Origin: Candidatus Nitrospira neomarina
GTDB taxonomy: Bacteria; Nitrospirota; Nitrospiria; Nitrospirales; UBA8639
Assembly (NCBI RefSeq): GCF_032051675.1
Contig: NZ_CP116968.1
Span: 3,837,001-3,901,000, forward strand
Reading direction: 5' to 3'
Length of the DNA stretch: 64,000 nt
Shown here: positions 9,905 through 19,731 of the stretch, one piece after another
Layout of the letters: each line of letters opens with the position of its first letter
Position numbering within the stretch: the stretch's first letter is position 1
Position numbers and translations under genes: made by a program
The notes under the pieces: generated by a model
The model's input: only the letters and a program-made list of their open reading frames with translations
What the model was told of the DNA's origin: nothing
Database searches by the model: none

Positions 9905-11047
9905 CTACATGACCATTTGCCATCCAACCCAAAAAGACCAGGCTTGCTTCAATTGCGGACCGTCGAGATACTGATAAATAGGCGCGCCGGCTTCAACATT
10001 CAGACGATTCTCGAGGCCCATAAAATCCGGAAACAAAATATTCACACCTCCCATGAGGTCCAACCGCTGTCCCCCTTGTCGATCAGGGTCGGCAGTTGGG
10101 ACAAGAGGGATTTGCGCGGGTCCCACTGTCGTTTGGAGTTGGCCGTCTTCTCTCTTGATGTTGTACCATTGTTGCCAGTTCAATCGCGCAGATGTGCTGA
10201 TCCAATCAGCCCAACGGTAGGCCCCCCAGGAGTTCACCTTATATTGATTGCCTTCCTTATAACCCTGCTGATTGTGTCCGATACGAACCGTTCCAAGTGC
10301 CTGAAACCCCCACGACACATTGTTCCGGACCCCGGTATAGGTCAGTCCGGGTAACAGATCGACGGTGCCTGAACCCAACCGCATTGGGTAGGGCAGCAAT
10401 GAGTTGTTCCCTAACGGTGTGTTATCCGTAGGATTGATATCTCCGGTCGGCAGCGATACACCCGTATTCAAATGAAACCGATGGGAACCGATACTGGGAG
10501 TTTCAAACGCATACAGTCGCCAAAGGGCTGCCAACTTGGTATCCCCGAATCCGCTGGAGTTGGTCGTAAAATTAACCCCGGCTCTGTTCTGATGTTCCAT
10601 CTCTTTCATGACGTAGGGGAGCATGGCCATCAGGGTAACCGTATCATTCAAGCCATACATCGCACTGAACATGTGCATCTGCGTCGTCATGTTTTTAGGA
10701 GTCACCGCAAAATCTTTTAACACGTCATTGATGGATAGGTTGTCGGTACCATTCCGCATCTTGTCCATATACATGTACATATATCGGTAGGTAAACATGA
10801 ACTCACCCTTGTTATGGGTATGATCCTGCATGACCCCGATGGGAGCGTGGGAATCGGGGCGCTCCGCCTGATAAAAATTGCCGATGACGAGCCGTTCCCC
10901 TTTTTCTTCGGCCTTCTTTCCTAAGGATTCTTCCACTCCCCCCATGAGGCCATCCAATAATGCCCCTTCAGCAGGCGGGAGGGCAGAGACGATTCCAAAA
11001 ATTCCGACGATGAGCCCAAAACAGAGATATCGAATACTCTTAGTCAT
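9905..11047 (-). CDS. Outer-membrane beta-barrel protein, MetA-pathway (phenol degradation) transporter-like
   Basis: The 380-residue product has a signal peptide (about residues 1-28, ending PAEGA). It then has alternating aromatic/polar strands typical of a barrel and ends in ...FWVGWQMVM, with a near-terminal aromatic residue. Segments such as LPYVMKEMEH, GFGDTKLAALWRLY and LNTGVSLPTGDI are characteristic of the family annotated as MetA-pathway-of-phenol-degradation or outer-membrane transporter. The early part is rich in Met and His (YMYMYMDKM, MTTQMHMFSAMYG), which may reflect metal contact. Substrate unknown. It is preceded by a small His-rich exported protein and followed by the beta-sandwich protein on the same strand. 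Confidence 0.75.
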   Translation of the reverse strand: MTKSIRYLCFGLIVGIFGIVSALPPAEGALLDGLMGGVEESLGKKAEEKGERLVIGNFYQAERPDSHAPIGVMQDHTHNKGEFMFTYRYMYMYMDKMRNGTDNLSINDVLKDFAVTPKNMTTQMHMFSAMYGLNDTVTLMAMLPYVMKEMEHQNRAGVNFTTNSSGFGDTKLAALWRLYAFETPSIGSHRFHLNTGVSLPTGDINPTDNTPLGNNSLLPYPMRLGSGTVDLLPGLTYTGVRNNVSWGFQALGTVRIGHNQQGYKEGNQYKVNSWGAYRWADWISTSARLNWQQWYNIKREDGQLQTTVGPAQIPLVPTADPDRQGGQRLDLMGGVNILFPDFMGLENRLNVEAGAPIYQYLDGPQLKQAWSFWVGWQMVM

Positions 11048-11259
11048 ATCTTGGCGATCCTTTTTTGAATAAACTTTCAGTCAATCCAGCTCCAATAAAA
11101 TGAATGATGGCAAATTCTTTCCGAATAAAACCTGTTTGAAGAAAGGGTGTTTCCAAGGAGCAAAATTCCGCTCGGAAGCTTGTCTAGACAAGGCTTACGA
11201 ATGAAACACTCTCAACATCGAATGTTTTGTATAACGAATGAATTGCGTAATGATGAATG

Positions 11260-11559
11260 CTAAAGGCAGGAAGGCGGGGCACGGGAGGCTGGAGGGATAA
11301 CGACAATAACTTGATGAGTGATTGGACGCCAATCTTCAAATTGAAGAAAAGACTCAACCGGTCCATCCACCAGCACCCGGTGAGTTTCTAGTGTTTGGCC
11401 TGCAGCACAAAACCAGGTGCAGAGAAGTGTGGAATGAGTCCCTTGATGGTGTTGGGAATGGTGTTGGCTGTGTTCAACAGCCTGGGCGGTGAGTATGCCA
11501 CTCAGGATCAGTAAACAAAAAACCAGGCAAATAACAAATAGGTGAGAAATACGGTTCAT
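11260..11559 (-). CDS. Small exported His/Cys-rich protein, possibly metal-related
   Basis: Start taken at 11559 (MNRISHLFVI) because a signal peptide follows immediately (LVFCLLILSGILTAQA); an in-frame ATG exists at 11643. The mature part of about 75 residues opens with HSQHHSQHHQGTHS and then LLCTWFCAAGQ. This pairs a His cluster with a CxxxC motif, as in small copper-associated DUF2946-like proteins. Metal binding is inferred from composition. It lies about 210 bases upstream of the outer-membrane barrel gene on the same strand and may belong to the same exported-protein unit. Confidence 0.55.
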   Translation of the reverse strand: MNRISHLFVICLVFCLLILSGILTAQAVEHSQHHSQHHQGTHSTLLCTWFCAAGQTLETHRVLVDGPVESFLQFEDWRPITHQVIVVIPPASRAPPSCL

Positions 11560-11856
11560 TGTGTGAAAGCATAAAATTCTTAAGGCCTGTAATTTTACTA
11601 ACAGATAAGGAGACCCCACTTCAACCCTATGATGGTGGGGCATTTTTCTACAAAACCCGCTTAAAAAAGGGCTTAAGGATAATCAAGGGAGGGTTTTGGG
11701 GGAGTTCCGAACCTGCTTAAAAGAACAGACCCCCAGGATTTGCGAGTCCTGCCCCATACGGGCACTTATTCCTTTCGACTCTAGTGTACTTTCTTAATGT
11801 TTGAAAGATTCCCTCCAAAAATACAAAAAGGTATTTTTGCCAGCTTACTCGGTGGA
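11560..11856. other. Intergenic with several hairpins
   Basis: The stretch contains short self-complementary segments, including CAGGA/TCCTG arms around 11733-11750 and a G5/C5 pair. Read on the minus strand, the first resembles an anticodon stem-loop, but no complete tRNA folds. It could be a structured leader of the His-rich protein transcript. Confidence 0.35.
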
Positions 11857-12252
11857 TTAATCTACCCCGATTCTGGGTTCCGAAACACTTCCAAAATATA
11901 CCAGAAGATCCCGTGCAGAAATTAAACCGACAATTTTCGGTCCATCACATACAATGAGATGGCGAACGCCTAAGTCACCCATCAAATCCAACGCATCATG
12001 GGAAGTTTGGGCCAACTGAATCGTAGGGAGAGGGGAGGTCATGAGACTTTCTACCTTGGTCTCATCCAGGTTTTTCTTGAGGCCAACGGCCTTATGGACA
12101 ATAGCTGTATCAGTAATGATTCCGACTGGAATTCCTTTCCGTTCAACCAACAAGCTTCCAATTCCTTCTTTCTGCATCTTTTCGGCCGCTTGAGTGATTG
12201 AAAAACCTTCAGAAATGGTTTTCAGTTCTTTCTGCATAATTTGGACGATCAT
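11857..12252 (-). CDS. Tandem CBS-domain protein
   Basis: A 131-residue protein consisting of a single CBS pair. The first repeat (residues 5-58) contains GSLLVERKGIPVGIITD and the second (70-125) contains GVRHLIVCDGPKIVGLISARDLL. CBS pairs bind adenosine nucleotides and act as energy or redox-state sensors for partner proteins; no catalytic domain is fused here. AGAAGGGAACC precedes the ATG. It is encoded alone, about 1.4 kb upstream of and divergent from the Nuo operon. Two other CBS proteins occur in the window (46064 and 61562). Confidence 0.88.
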   Translation of the reverse strand: MIVQIMQKELKTISEGFSITQAAEKMQKEGIGSLLVERKGIPVGIITDTAIVHKAVGLKKNLDETKVESLMTSPLPTIQLAQTSHDALDLMGDLGVRHLIVCDGPKIVGLISARDLLVYFGSVSEPRIGVD

Positions 12253-13676
12253 GTATGGTTCCCTTCTGATGATGTTGTTGTTTGTAATCTATTTATATTA
12301 TACCAATTTTTCGAATACCGTCACCGTTCTTTTTTCTTCTAATCAAACGCCAATCGATTAGGCAGGACCGGTCATCCCCGAGCGATTTATCTTATATAGG
12401 CCAGACCAGCTCCGGGAAATCATAATGAAAGACGAAATTCCTTCGCGGATTATTGCCACTTCGAAAAACGGGTGTTGGAAATTTTTTCGAAAAACCAATA
12501 TCGGCCTTGAGCTACTTCGCGAGTCGTAACCCAATTTTTTAACAAGAGTTAATAAATGGATTTTTCCACAAGTGTTTTTAACTCACTCATTTAATCCTCC
12601 AAGCAATGACCACATTCCGTATTTTCTCCCAAAAGGCCCCTCCAATTCCCCAAGGAGCCGGGGTCTGATAAATACAGCTTTTTAGAGTCTAGAGGTGTTA
12701 CCCTATTGTTATGTATTCCGAACGTTCACAAAAACCCCAAAGTGATCCAGAAGGAGAACCCTCGCCTTCACCCCAAAAAAGGATCCAAACTCAAATTCAC
12801 CGTCGTCAGAAAGCAAAAGCGGTTTCTCCCCTGGAAGACGAGTGGAATGACCAATCAGATACCCCCCCTAATCTTCGGACTCCTTCCTCGGAGATGAAAA
12901 AATCCTAAGTTGTTCATTTGTTGGGGGGGTGATCCCCAAGCAGGGCAGGCTTCTAAGACCATGTGCGCGTTTGAATTCAAGACAGGAGTTTGAGGAAAAC
13001 CCCCCTCAATCTTCTCCCTCGTACGTCATTACTTTATCGTTTCAAATTGGGTGGTGTATTTTGGCTTCTTCAGGGACCTTTCTCCCCTTAAAAAGGGCAT
13101 CGGTCACACACAAAAATTTCAGATTTTGCTTAGGCTCTAATTTCTCTTTCCTCCATTTAGGGTGAAAATTGGAGGCGGATGTTGATTCAAAAGAAGTTTT
13201 ATAGCAAAAAATATGACATATTTCTAGAATATATTTAAGTTATTTTACCTATTTGTAAATATTCCCCACAACCATGAGATCCTAAAATATCAAATGAGTA
13301 AAAGGATAACCTTTGCCTTTCTGCCTTGAACAGAGGAACACCATACATGTGCCGAACCTTGACTGAAATGGAAGAAGTCCCAAGCCATCCGGTCTGATGG
13401 GTGGTGGAATGTATTCTTTTCCACTCTCGGATATTCATAAACGCAGGATGGTGGGAAAATTTTTTACAGGACTATTACCTGTCTATGTTTCATGGCACAG
13501 TATGCTATGAGATCTTATGAAAACTATACATTAATCTTCATTTTTAGCCGTGTTGGTCTGAATGGTCCTTACACTGTTAGGTCTTTCGTTCCATTGATTC
13601 ACAAAAAAATAGAGTGCTACGATGCCGGCCTCGGTAGAAGGCTTTGAATTGTAAACTATTTTAGGGGAGTCTCCGG
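12253..13676. other. Long intergenic region upstream of the Nuo operon
   Basis: About 1.4 kb, A+T-richer than the flanking genes. The best small frame is 12711-12908 on the plus strand (65 codons, hydrophilic, Pro/Ser/Gln-rich), which lacks a well-spaced ribosome binding site. A 67-codon minus-strand frame at 13235-13438 is equally unsupported. The region probably holds the promoter and regulatory DNA of the Nuo operon. Confidence 0.5.
13594..13623 (+). promoter_or_regulatory. Possible sigma-70-like promoter for the nuo operon
   Basis: TTGATT (13594-13599) and TACGAT (13618-13623) are separated by 18 bases and lie about 54 bases before the nuoA start. The match to consensus is partial and the region is A+T-rich, so this is only a candidate. 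Confidence 0.3.
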
Positions 13677-14060
13677 ATGTCTGGCTCAGACCTTCTCCTT
13701 GAGTATCTGACCAAATTCCTTCCTATCCTGATCTTCATCGGTCTTGCCATGGGGTTTGGGCTAGTCACTCTTGCTCTGTCCTATTTGGTTCAACCTAAAT
13801 ATCCCGAACCCGAAAAGCTTTCGACCTACGAATGTGGATCTGAACCCTTTTCGGATTCACGTATGCCGTTCCCCATTCGATATTATGTCATTGCGATGCT
13901 GTTTGTGATTTTTGATATCGAGGTGATCTTCCTTTATCCTTGGGCAATTACCTTTAATCAATTGGGCATGATCGGGTTTATTGAAATGATGATATTTATT
14001 GGATTATTTGTCGTGGCGTATGTGTACGCTTGGCGTAAAGGGGCCTTGGAATGGGATTAA
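13677..14060 (+). CDS. nuoA: Complex I subunit NuoA
   Basis: First gene of the complex I operon; AGGGGAG lies eight bases before the ATG. The 127-residue membrane protein has three transmembrane helices (about residues 13-36, 65-86 and 93-117) and the family signatures YECGSEPF and [19 protein letters not shown]. NuoA contributes to the quinone chamber at the membrane/peripheral-arm junction. Its 3' end overlaps nuoB by ten bases, indicating translational coupling. Confidence 0.95.
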   Translation: MSGSDLLLEYLTKFLPILIFIGLAMGFGLVTLALSYLVQPKYPEPEKLSTYECGSEPFSDSRMPFPIRYYVIAMLFVIFDIEVIFLYPWAITFNQLGMIGFIEMMIFIGLFVVAYVYAWRKGALEWD

Positions 14061-14566
14061 TTCAAATCGGGAAGCCACAAAAAGACGGCGATCTGGGGAT
14101 TATGACCCTTTCCCTGGAGAAAGCCGTAAACTGGGCCCGAAAAGGCTCTCTGTGGCCCATGACGTTCGGTTTAGCCTGTTGCGCTATTGAAATGATCGCC
14201 GCCGTGTCGTCCCGTTATGATATTGACCGGTATGGCGCAGGAGTGTTCCGTGCCTCGCCCCGTCAATCTGATTTGATGATTGTAGCCGGAACCGTCTGTC
14301 GCCGAATGGCTCCGGTTATTCGCAAAATTTATGACCAGATGCCTGAACCAAAATATGTGATTTCCATGGGGTCATGTGCCACATCCGGCAATATTTATGA
14401 TAGTTATAGCGTTGTTCAGGGGGTCGATCGATTCGTTCCCGTTGATATTTATGTGCCGGGTTGTCCTCCGACCCCGGAAGCATTGTTTGATGGGATTTTG
14501 AAATTACAGGATCGGATCATGCAAAAACGGGTGTTCACCAAACAACCGGAACAGGTGAAAGTCTAA
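14051..14566 (+). CDS. nuoB: Complex I subunit NuoB (N2 cluster)
   Basis: The 171-residue peripheral subunit holds the terminal [4Fe-4S] cluster N2, which reduces quinone. All four ligands are present: the Cys43-Cys44 pair in GLACCAIEM, Cys109 in SMGSCA, and Cys138 in [11 protein letters not shown]. It starts inside the end of nuoA and is followed by nuoC after 19 bases. Length and motifs are standard, so electron delivery to quinone appears intact. Confidence 0.97.
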   Translation: MGLIQIGKPQKDGDLGIMTLSLEKAVNWARKGSLWPMTFGLACCAIEMIAAVSSRYDIDRYGAGVFRASPRQSDLMIVAGTVCRRMAPVIRKIYDQMPEPKYVISMGSCATSGNIYDSYSVVQGVDRFVPVDIYVPGCPPTPEALFDGILKLQDRIMQKRVFTKQPEQVKV

Positions 14567-14585
14567 GGAAAGTCACGAATCATTC

Positions 14586-15080
14586 ATGCATCCGATCGCA
14601 GAAAAGATCCAAAACCGATTTCCTGAAGGGTTTGTGGGAGCCAATGAATGGCGGGGAGACTTGGCGATTACTGTCAAGCGGGAAGCCCTGCATGATGTCT
14701 GTTCATATATCCGGAAGGATCCTGACCTGGACTGCGATTACATGGTACATGTTAGTTCAGTGGATTGGCCTGATGATGAAGAACGATTTGAAGTGGTCTA
14801 TGAAGTCTACTCGATTCGGAAACGCCATCGCATCCGAATCAAAACCCGGGTTCCCGAACACGATTGTCTGGTTGATTCCATGACGGATCTTTGGATGGGA
14901 GCGGATTTCATGGAACGTGAAGTGTTTGACATGATGGGGATCCGGTTTAACCGCCATCCGGACCTTCGGCGCATTTTGATGCCAGATGATTACACCGAAG
15001 GATATCCGCTTCGCAAAGATTTCCCCGTTCAGGGGAAAGGCTGGCGTGATACTTTTGATTTTTTAAACGACCCGACGTGA
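14586..15080 (+). CDS. nuoC: Complex I subunit NuoC (30 kDa)
   Basis: A 164-residue peripheral subunit ending with the 30-kDa signature EREVFDMMGIRFNRHPDLRR and LMPDDYTEGYPLRKDFPV. NuoC binds NuoD and shapes the junction of the hydrophilic arm; it carries no cofactor. It is a separate gene rather than the NuoCD fusion found in enterobacteria. Confidence 0.96.
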   Translation: MHPIAEKIQNRFPEGFVGANEWRGDLAITVKREALHDVCSYIRKDPDLDCDYMVHVSSVDWPDDEERFEVVYEVYSIRKRHRIRIKTRVPEHDCLVDSMTDLWMGADFMEREVFDMMGIRFNRHPDLRRILMPDDYTEGYPLRKDFPVQGKGWRDTFDFLNDPT

Positions 15081-15132
15081 TTGCGGAGTCCCTTTGGGAG
15101 CAAGGTGAGCCGGCAGGCTCTAGGCTAATATC

Positions 15133-16377
15133 ATGAAACTGGAAGATCAACGTACGACCGTTTATAAAGTCGATCCGAACCACCCGGAAACGGAGTCATT
15201 GCCCACGCTCCGGACGGAAGAGCTGCTTTTAAACATGGGGCCACAACACCCGAGTACGCATGGGGTGTTGAAGGTGATTTTAGAGCTTGAGGGTGAGCGA
15301 ATTGTGAAATCCACGCCGGTACTTGGCTTTCTTCATCGAGGAGTCGAAAAACTGGCTGAGGGTGGAACGTATCACCAGTTTATACCCCATACCGATAGGC
15401 TGGATTATGTTTGCGCGATGTATAACAACTTCGCATACTGTCGGGCTGTGGAAAAACTCATGGACATCACTCTTCCCGACCGGGCGGAATATCTCCGGAC
15501 TCTTGTGGCTGAAGTGCAGCGTATTATCGGCCATTTGTTCTGGTTGGGCACCCAGGCCTTGGATATCGGGGCAATGACCGTGTTCTTTTATACGTTTCGT
15601 GACCGGGAGATATTGTTGGATTGGTTCGATGAACTGTGTGGGGCCAGACTGACAACCAGCTGGTATCGCATTGGCGGGGTCGAACGCGATTTCACCCCTT
15701 CGTTGACGGAAAAAGTCCAAAAGTTCCTGGACTACTTTCCTCCAAAAATTGAGGAATATGTGGTATTTTTGGAAAAAAACCGCATCTGGTTGGCTCGGAC
15801 ACGGGGTGTGGCAGTGATCTCTGCCGAAGATGCGCTGAGTTTTGGATTGAGCGGTCCGACCTTGAGAGGATCCGGAGTTGATTACGATCTGCGGAAATAT
15901 GAACCCTATAGCGCGTATCCTAAATGTGAATTTAGCGTGCCTGTGGGAAAAAATGGAGACACCTACGATCGGTACTGGATTCGGATTGAGGAAATGCGTG
16001 AAAGCCTCAAAATTATTCAACAATGCTTGCAGCAAATGGAGCCAGGGCCGATTTTGGCTGATGTGCCGAGTGTGACTTTACCTCCTAAGGATCGGGTGTT
16101 CACGAATCTGGAGTCGATGATTCAACAATTCAAACTTTTTTCGCAGGGATTTGATGCACCAGCCGGGGAGATCTACTGCGGAACGGAAGCGCATAAAGGC
16201 GAATTGGGATTCTATATTGTCAGTACGGGCGGAGGTCGGCCCTATCGTCTGAAAATTCGTGCGCCTTCTTTTATTCATATGGGCGCCTTCGATTATATGG
16301 CCAAAGGCTATATGATTGCCGATGCGGTCACGATTTTTGGAACATATGATATTGTTATGGGAGAGTGTGATCGGTAG
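15133..16377 (+). CDS. nuoD: Complex I subunit NuoD (49 kDa, quinone site)
   Basis: The 414-residue product contains the 49-kDa subunit landmarks: MGPQHPSTHGVL near residue 36, the helix with TPVLGFLHRGVEKLAE, and DRLDYVCAMYNN. The quinone-site His of PQHPSTHG is present. The C-terminus ends FGTYDIVMGECDR. It derives from a [NiFe]-hydrogenase large subunit but lacks metal-centre cysteines, as expected. Spacing to nuoC is 52 bases. Confidence 0.97.
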   Translation: MKLEDQRTTVYKVDPNHPETESLPTLRTEELLLNMGPQHPSTHGVLKVILELEGERIVKSTPVLGFLHRGVEKLAEGGTYHQFIPHTDRLDYVCAMYNNFAYCRAVEKLMDITLPDRAEYLRTLVAEVQRIIGHLFWLGTQALDIGAMTVFFYTFRDREILLDWFDELCGARLTTSWYRIGGVERDFTPSLTEKVQKFLDYFPPKIEEYVVFLEKNRIWLARTRGVAVISAEDALSFGLSGPTLRGSGVDYDLRKYEPYSAYPKCEFSVPVGKNGDTYDRYWIRIEEMRESLKIIQQCLQQMEPGPILADVPSVTLPPKDRVFTNLESMIQQFKLFSQGFDAPAGEIYCGTEAHKGELGFYIVSTGGGRPYRLKIRAPSFIHMGAFDYMAKGYMIADAVTIFGTYDIVMGECDR

Positions 16378-16440
16378 TGTTGCTCTGCCGCACTACGTTT
16401 TCAAAGATATGTGGTTGGTTATTTTTAGAAGAGGACTTCA

Positions 16441-19131
16441 ATGGGATTAAAGCCTGTCACTACGCCTGACGTCGAGGCGGCGACGATTGAACTCACCTTG
16501 GATGGCGAAGTTGTCCAGGCCAAGGAAGGAGTCTCCCTCTATGACGTCATATCCAGCACGGGAAAAATTGTGCCTGCGATGTGTTACCACTATACATTCG
16601 ACCCATTCGGATCCTGTGGAATGTGTCTGGTTTTTCAAGAGGGGAAAAAAGCCCCTGTCCGTTCCTGTACGGCAAAGGCCGCAGCTGGGATGGTCATCCA
16701 GACCGAAGGCGAAGAACTATTTCTGGCCAGGAAAAAAGCTGTAGAGAAGCATCTTTCCGTCCATCCACTGGATTGTCCGGTGTGCGATGCCGATGGTCAC
16801 TGTGAACTGCAGGACATGGCCTTTGAACACGGCGTGACCAATTTAGCCAACGCAAAACAAAAAAATATTCCGGAAGATACCCGCAGCCTGGTTCTTGATT
16901 TCAATATGAACCGCTGCATCGCTTGCGGAGAATGCATCAATATTTGCAAAGACGTGCTTCGCATCGATGCCCTGCAATTTATGAAAAAGGGCGGGTTTAC
17001 CCAGGTCGTGGCGAAAGGCGATCAAGCCCTGGATTGTGAATTCTGCGGGGATTGCCTGGCGGTGTGTCCGGTTGGAGCCATCACCAATAAATTTTCAAAA
17101 TATGCCTATAAACCCTGGCAGCTCAAAAAAACGACCACGACGTGCAATTATTGCGGCGACGGTTGCCAAATATATGTGGAAACCAAAGATACCGAAGTGG
17201 TTCGGGTGACCTCCCCCCTTTCCTGGAAAAACAAATGGGGAGATCGCACAGATACGGTAAATGGCCATGATGGTATCTGTGTGCGTGGCCGCTTTGGATT
17301 TCAGTTCATTGATAGTGACACCCGTCTGAAAACGCCATTGGTTCGTACCGAATCCGGATTGCAACCTTCCCCCTGGCTTGATGCGTTAGATTTGGCTGCA
17401 GGTCGTTTAGCCAATGTCAAAGCGCAATATGGGGCGCAAGCCATCGCCGGGCTTATTACAGCCCGGTGTACCAACGAAGATCTGTATGTGTTTCAAAAAT
17501 TTATGCGTTCTGTTATTGGTACGAATCATCTGGACAGCAGTGCCAGATATGGGCATCTGAATTTTGTCAGGGCCATGAAGCATGCCTTGGGCCTTCATCG
17601 CATGATGAATACCTCGGAAGAGATTAATAAAGCGAAGGCATTCCTTATCATTGGAGCCAACATTACAGAGACCAATCCGGTTGCAAGTTTGCGAGTAAAG
17701 TCGGCTATGGGGTTGTATAAGGCTCAAACCATTGTAGTGGATTCCATGCAAACCAATATCGCGAAGTTGGCCTCTCACCCCATGATGGTGAAGCCAGGGA
17801 CCGAGGGCCTCTTTGTTCAAGGTTTGGTGAAGTCGGTCCTGGATCAGGAGTTGATTGACGAAGAAGCCACGTCGGCATTTCCCGAAGCCTTGCATGCGTT
17901 AAGGCAGGCAGTCGGGTTACTTTCCCTTGAGGACATGGCCAGTCAGATTGGAGTGGGTCAGGAGCAAATTCATGAGGCAGCTCGAATATTTGCTGAAGCG
18001 TCCCGGTCAATCATCATTTGCGGGGAGGGCATTCTCCGCCATGCCGGGGGCTATCAGCATATGTTGAATCTTATCGATCTAGCCTGGGTAACAGGAAAGC
18101 TTGGTCGAAAGGGATGCGGCATTAACACCTATACCGAGGAAGCGAACGAACAAGGGGCGGTCGATATGGGTGTCGCACCGGAATATCTGCCGGGTCCGGT
18201 TTCCTTCCCTGATTCCCAAGCCCGGGAAACATTTGCTCGTGTCTGGGGCAACAACCTTCCGGACGTTGACCGCGGAGCCAATCTCACGGAAATCCTGGAT
18301 CGTTGTCAAAATGGGGAAATTAAGGCTCTTTATCTGGTTGGGGAAAATCCCTTAGAAACGCTACCCGTTTCCTATGATGTCACCAGTGCCTTGGCAAAGT
18401 TAGAAGTCCTCATTTGCCAGGACCCCTTCTTAACGGAAATCGCCAAAATGGCTCATGTGGTGTTTCCATCTTCCACCTTTGCGGAAAAAGACGGCACAGT
18501 GACCAATCAGGAAGGAAAGGTCCAATTTCTCCGTCCGGCTCTGGATTCTCTTGGCGAAAGCACCTTGGATTGGCACATCATGGTCGGAATGGCAAACGGG
18601 TTAGGCTCGCCCATGGAATACGAAACCACCCAGGATATTCAAAAAGAAATCCGAAAAATCCTTCCGGGTTATTACAATCTGGGGAAGGTCTCTCACCTGG
18701 CTCCTGACCTTTCGGAGTACTTTTCGAAAGCTTTTCCCGAGGAAGTGGCGTCGCGGTATCCCGTTGGGATGGACAGTCCTACTCCACGGCCTTTTGCCCT
18801 ACGCATGATTCAATTGCTTTATCATTCAGGGAAGCTTTCCACCCGGGCTTCCGGCCTGATGGAAATTTCACCCAATACATCTCGTCTTCGCATGAGCATC
18901 AAGGACTTCAACAGTCTTGGACTCGGTGCTCATGACCGCGTGCGGATCACATCAGATCAGGGCACAGTGGAGATGGGAGTGGAAGAGGATACGTCGTTAT
19001 TGCCAGGGACCTGTACGGTTCCTGAACATTTCAATGATCCACCTGTAAAAGACCTGATGTCGGTTCAGGTCGATCCGGTCACAGGGGTTCCTTATTTCAA
19101 GTTGACCTATGTGTCTATTGAAAAGGCCTGA
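16441..19131 (+). CDS. nuoG: Complex I subunit NuoG (iron-sulfur / molybdopterin-fold), probable electron entry subunit
   Basis: This 896-residue subunit has, in order, a [2Fe-2S] domain (Cys48, 59, 62, 76); a His-Cys cluster site (His109, Cys113, 116, 122); a two-cluster ferredoxin domain (Cys160/163/166/170 and Cys200/203/206/210); an N7-type [4Fe-4S] site (Cys236, 239, 243, 281); and a molybdopterin-oxidoreductase domain with C-terminal dinucleotide-binding module. In formate dehydrogenases the position of SSARYGH would hold the catalytic Cys or Sec; here it is Gly372, so it should not be a formate dehydrogenase. With nuoE and nuoF missing beside it, NuoG is the outermost electron-carrying subunit and probably accepts electrons from, or donates them to, ferredoxin (inference). 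Confidence 0.93.
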   Translation: MGLKPVTTPDVEAATIELTLDGEVVQAKEGVSLYDVISSTGKIVPAMCYHYTFDPFGSCGMCLVFQEGKKAPVRSCTAKAAAGMVIQTEGEELFLARKKAVEKHLSVHPLDCPVCDADGHCELQDMAFEHGVTNLANAKQKNIPEDTRSLVLDFNMNRCIACGECINICKDVLRIDALQFMKKGGFTQVVAKGDQALDCEFCGDCLAVCPVGAITNKFSKYAYKPWQLKKTTTTCNYCGDGCQIYVETKDTEVVRVTSPLSWKNKWGDRTDTVNGHDGICVRGRFGFQFIDSDTRLKTPLVRTESGLQPSPWLDALDLAAGRLANVKAQYGAQAIAGLITARCTNEDLYVFQKFMRSVIGTNHLDSSARYGHLNFVRAMKHALGLHRMMNTSEEINKAKAFLIIGANITETNPVASLRVKSAMGLYKAQTIVVDSMQTNIAKLASHPMMVKPGTEGLFVQGLVKSVLDQELIDEEATSAFPEALHALRQAVGLLSLEDMASQIGVGQEQIHEAARIFAEASRSIIICGEGILRHAGGYQHMLNLIDLAWVTGKLGRKGCGINTYTEEANEQGAVDMGVAPEYLPGPVSFPDSQARETFARVWGNNLPDVDRGANLTEILDRCQNGEIKALYLVGENPLETLPVSYDVTSALAKLEVLICQDPFLTEIAKMAHVVFPSSTFAEKDGTVTNQEGKVQFLRPALDSLGESTLDWHIMVGMANGLGSPMEYETTQDIQKEIRKILPGYYNLGKVSHLAPDLSEYFSKAFPEEVASRYPVGMDSPTPRPFALRMIQLLYHSGKLSTRASGLMEISPNTSRLRMSIKDFNSLGLGAHDRVRITSDQGTVEMGVEEDTSLLPGTCTVPEHFNDPPVKDLMSVQVDPVTGVPYFKLTYVSIEKA

Positions 19132-19154
19132 TCAGAAAGGCCAGTCATCAGACC

Positions 19155-19724
19155 ATGAGTAATTCTCCAACGACAAAAAAGTTTTTCGACGCCGTGCTCT
19201 TCCGAGAAATCTGGGATGCGATGAAGGTAACGCTCAAGCATTTGCTGCATCGCCCCATTACGTTTCAATATCCCCGGGAGAAACGAACGATTCCTGATGC
19301 CCATCGTGGCGCACTTTGCCTGTTACGGTATGAAGATGGGACAGAACGCTGTGTGGGCTGTGATTTATGTGAAGCAGCCTGCCCTTCACGCTGCATTAAG
19401 GTTATCAGCGAAGAAGACAAAACTCTCCCGCTCCAACGGTATGCTTCCGAATTTTACATCGACATTACGAAGTGCGTGTTTTGTGGGTACTGCGTCGAAG
19501 CCTGTCCGGTTAATGCCCTGGCGATGACGAAGGTTTATGAATTTTCGACCCATGATAAGCGGACCCTCCTCTTTGACAAGGCGCGGCTCTACCAGATTGG
19601 AGAGCGTCATATAGATGATGCCAAAAAGTATCTCTATGCTCATAACCAAGAGAAGGAAGGGGAGGAAGGCCGCGCCTACCGCTACCATTTCCCTGTTTCA
19701 ATAAAAAGTACCCAGGAACCGTAG
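19155..19724 (+). CDS. nuoI: Complex I subunit NuoI (two [4Fe-4S] clusters)
   Basis: A 189-residue ferredoxin-like subunit with CVGCDLCEAACPSRC and CVFCGYCVEACPVNA, the ligands of clusters N6a and N6b that wire NuoG to NuoB. The N-terminal amphipathic helix with LLHRPITFQYPREKR is typical. It follows nuoG directly (23 bases); in most operons nuoH stands between these two, and it is missing here. Confidence 0.96.
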   Translation: MSNSPTTKKFFDAVLFREIWDAMKVTLKHLLHRPITFQYPREKRTIPDAHRGALCLLRYEDGTERCVGCDLCEAACPSRCIKVISEEDKTLPLQRYASEFYIDITKCVFCGYCVEACPVNALAMTKVYEFSTHDKRTLLFDKARLYQIGERHIDDAKKYLYAHNQEKEGEEGRAYRYHFPVSIKSTQEP

Positions 19725-19731
19725 TTTCATC

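Noticed and set aside
11730-11755. Anticodon-like stem-loop on the minus strand
   Set aside because: The stem is perfect but the loop is eight bases and no acceptor, D or T arm pairs around it.
12711-12908. 65-codon plus-strand frame upstream of nuoA
   Set aside because: Hydrophilic low-complexity product, no well-spaced ribosome binding site, no domain; mentioned only in the intergenic entry.
16441-19131. Formate dehydrogenase alpha subunit
   Set aside because: The catalytic Cys/Sec position is Gly372 and the gene sits inside a complex I operon, so NuoG is the better call.
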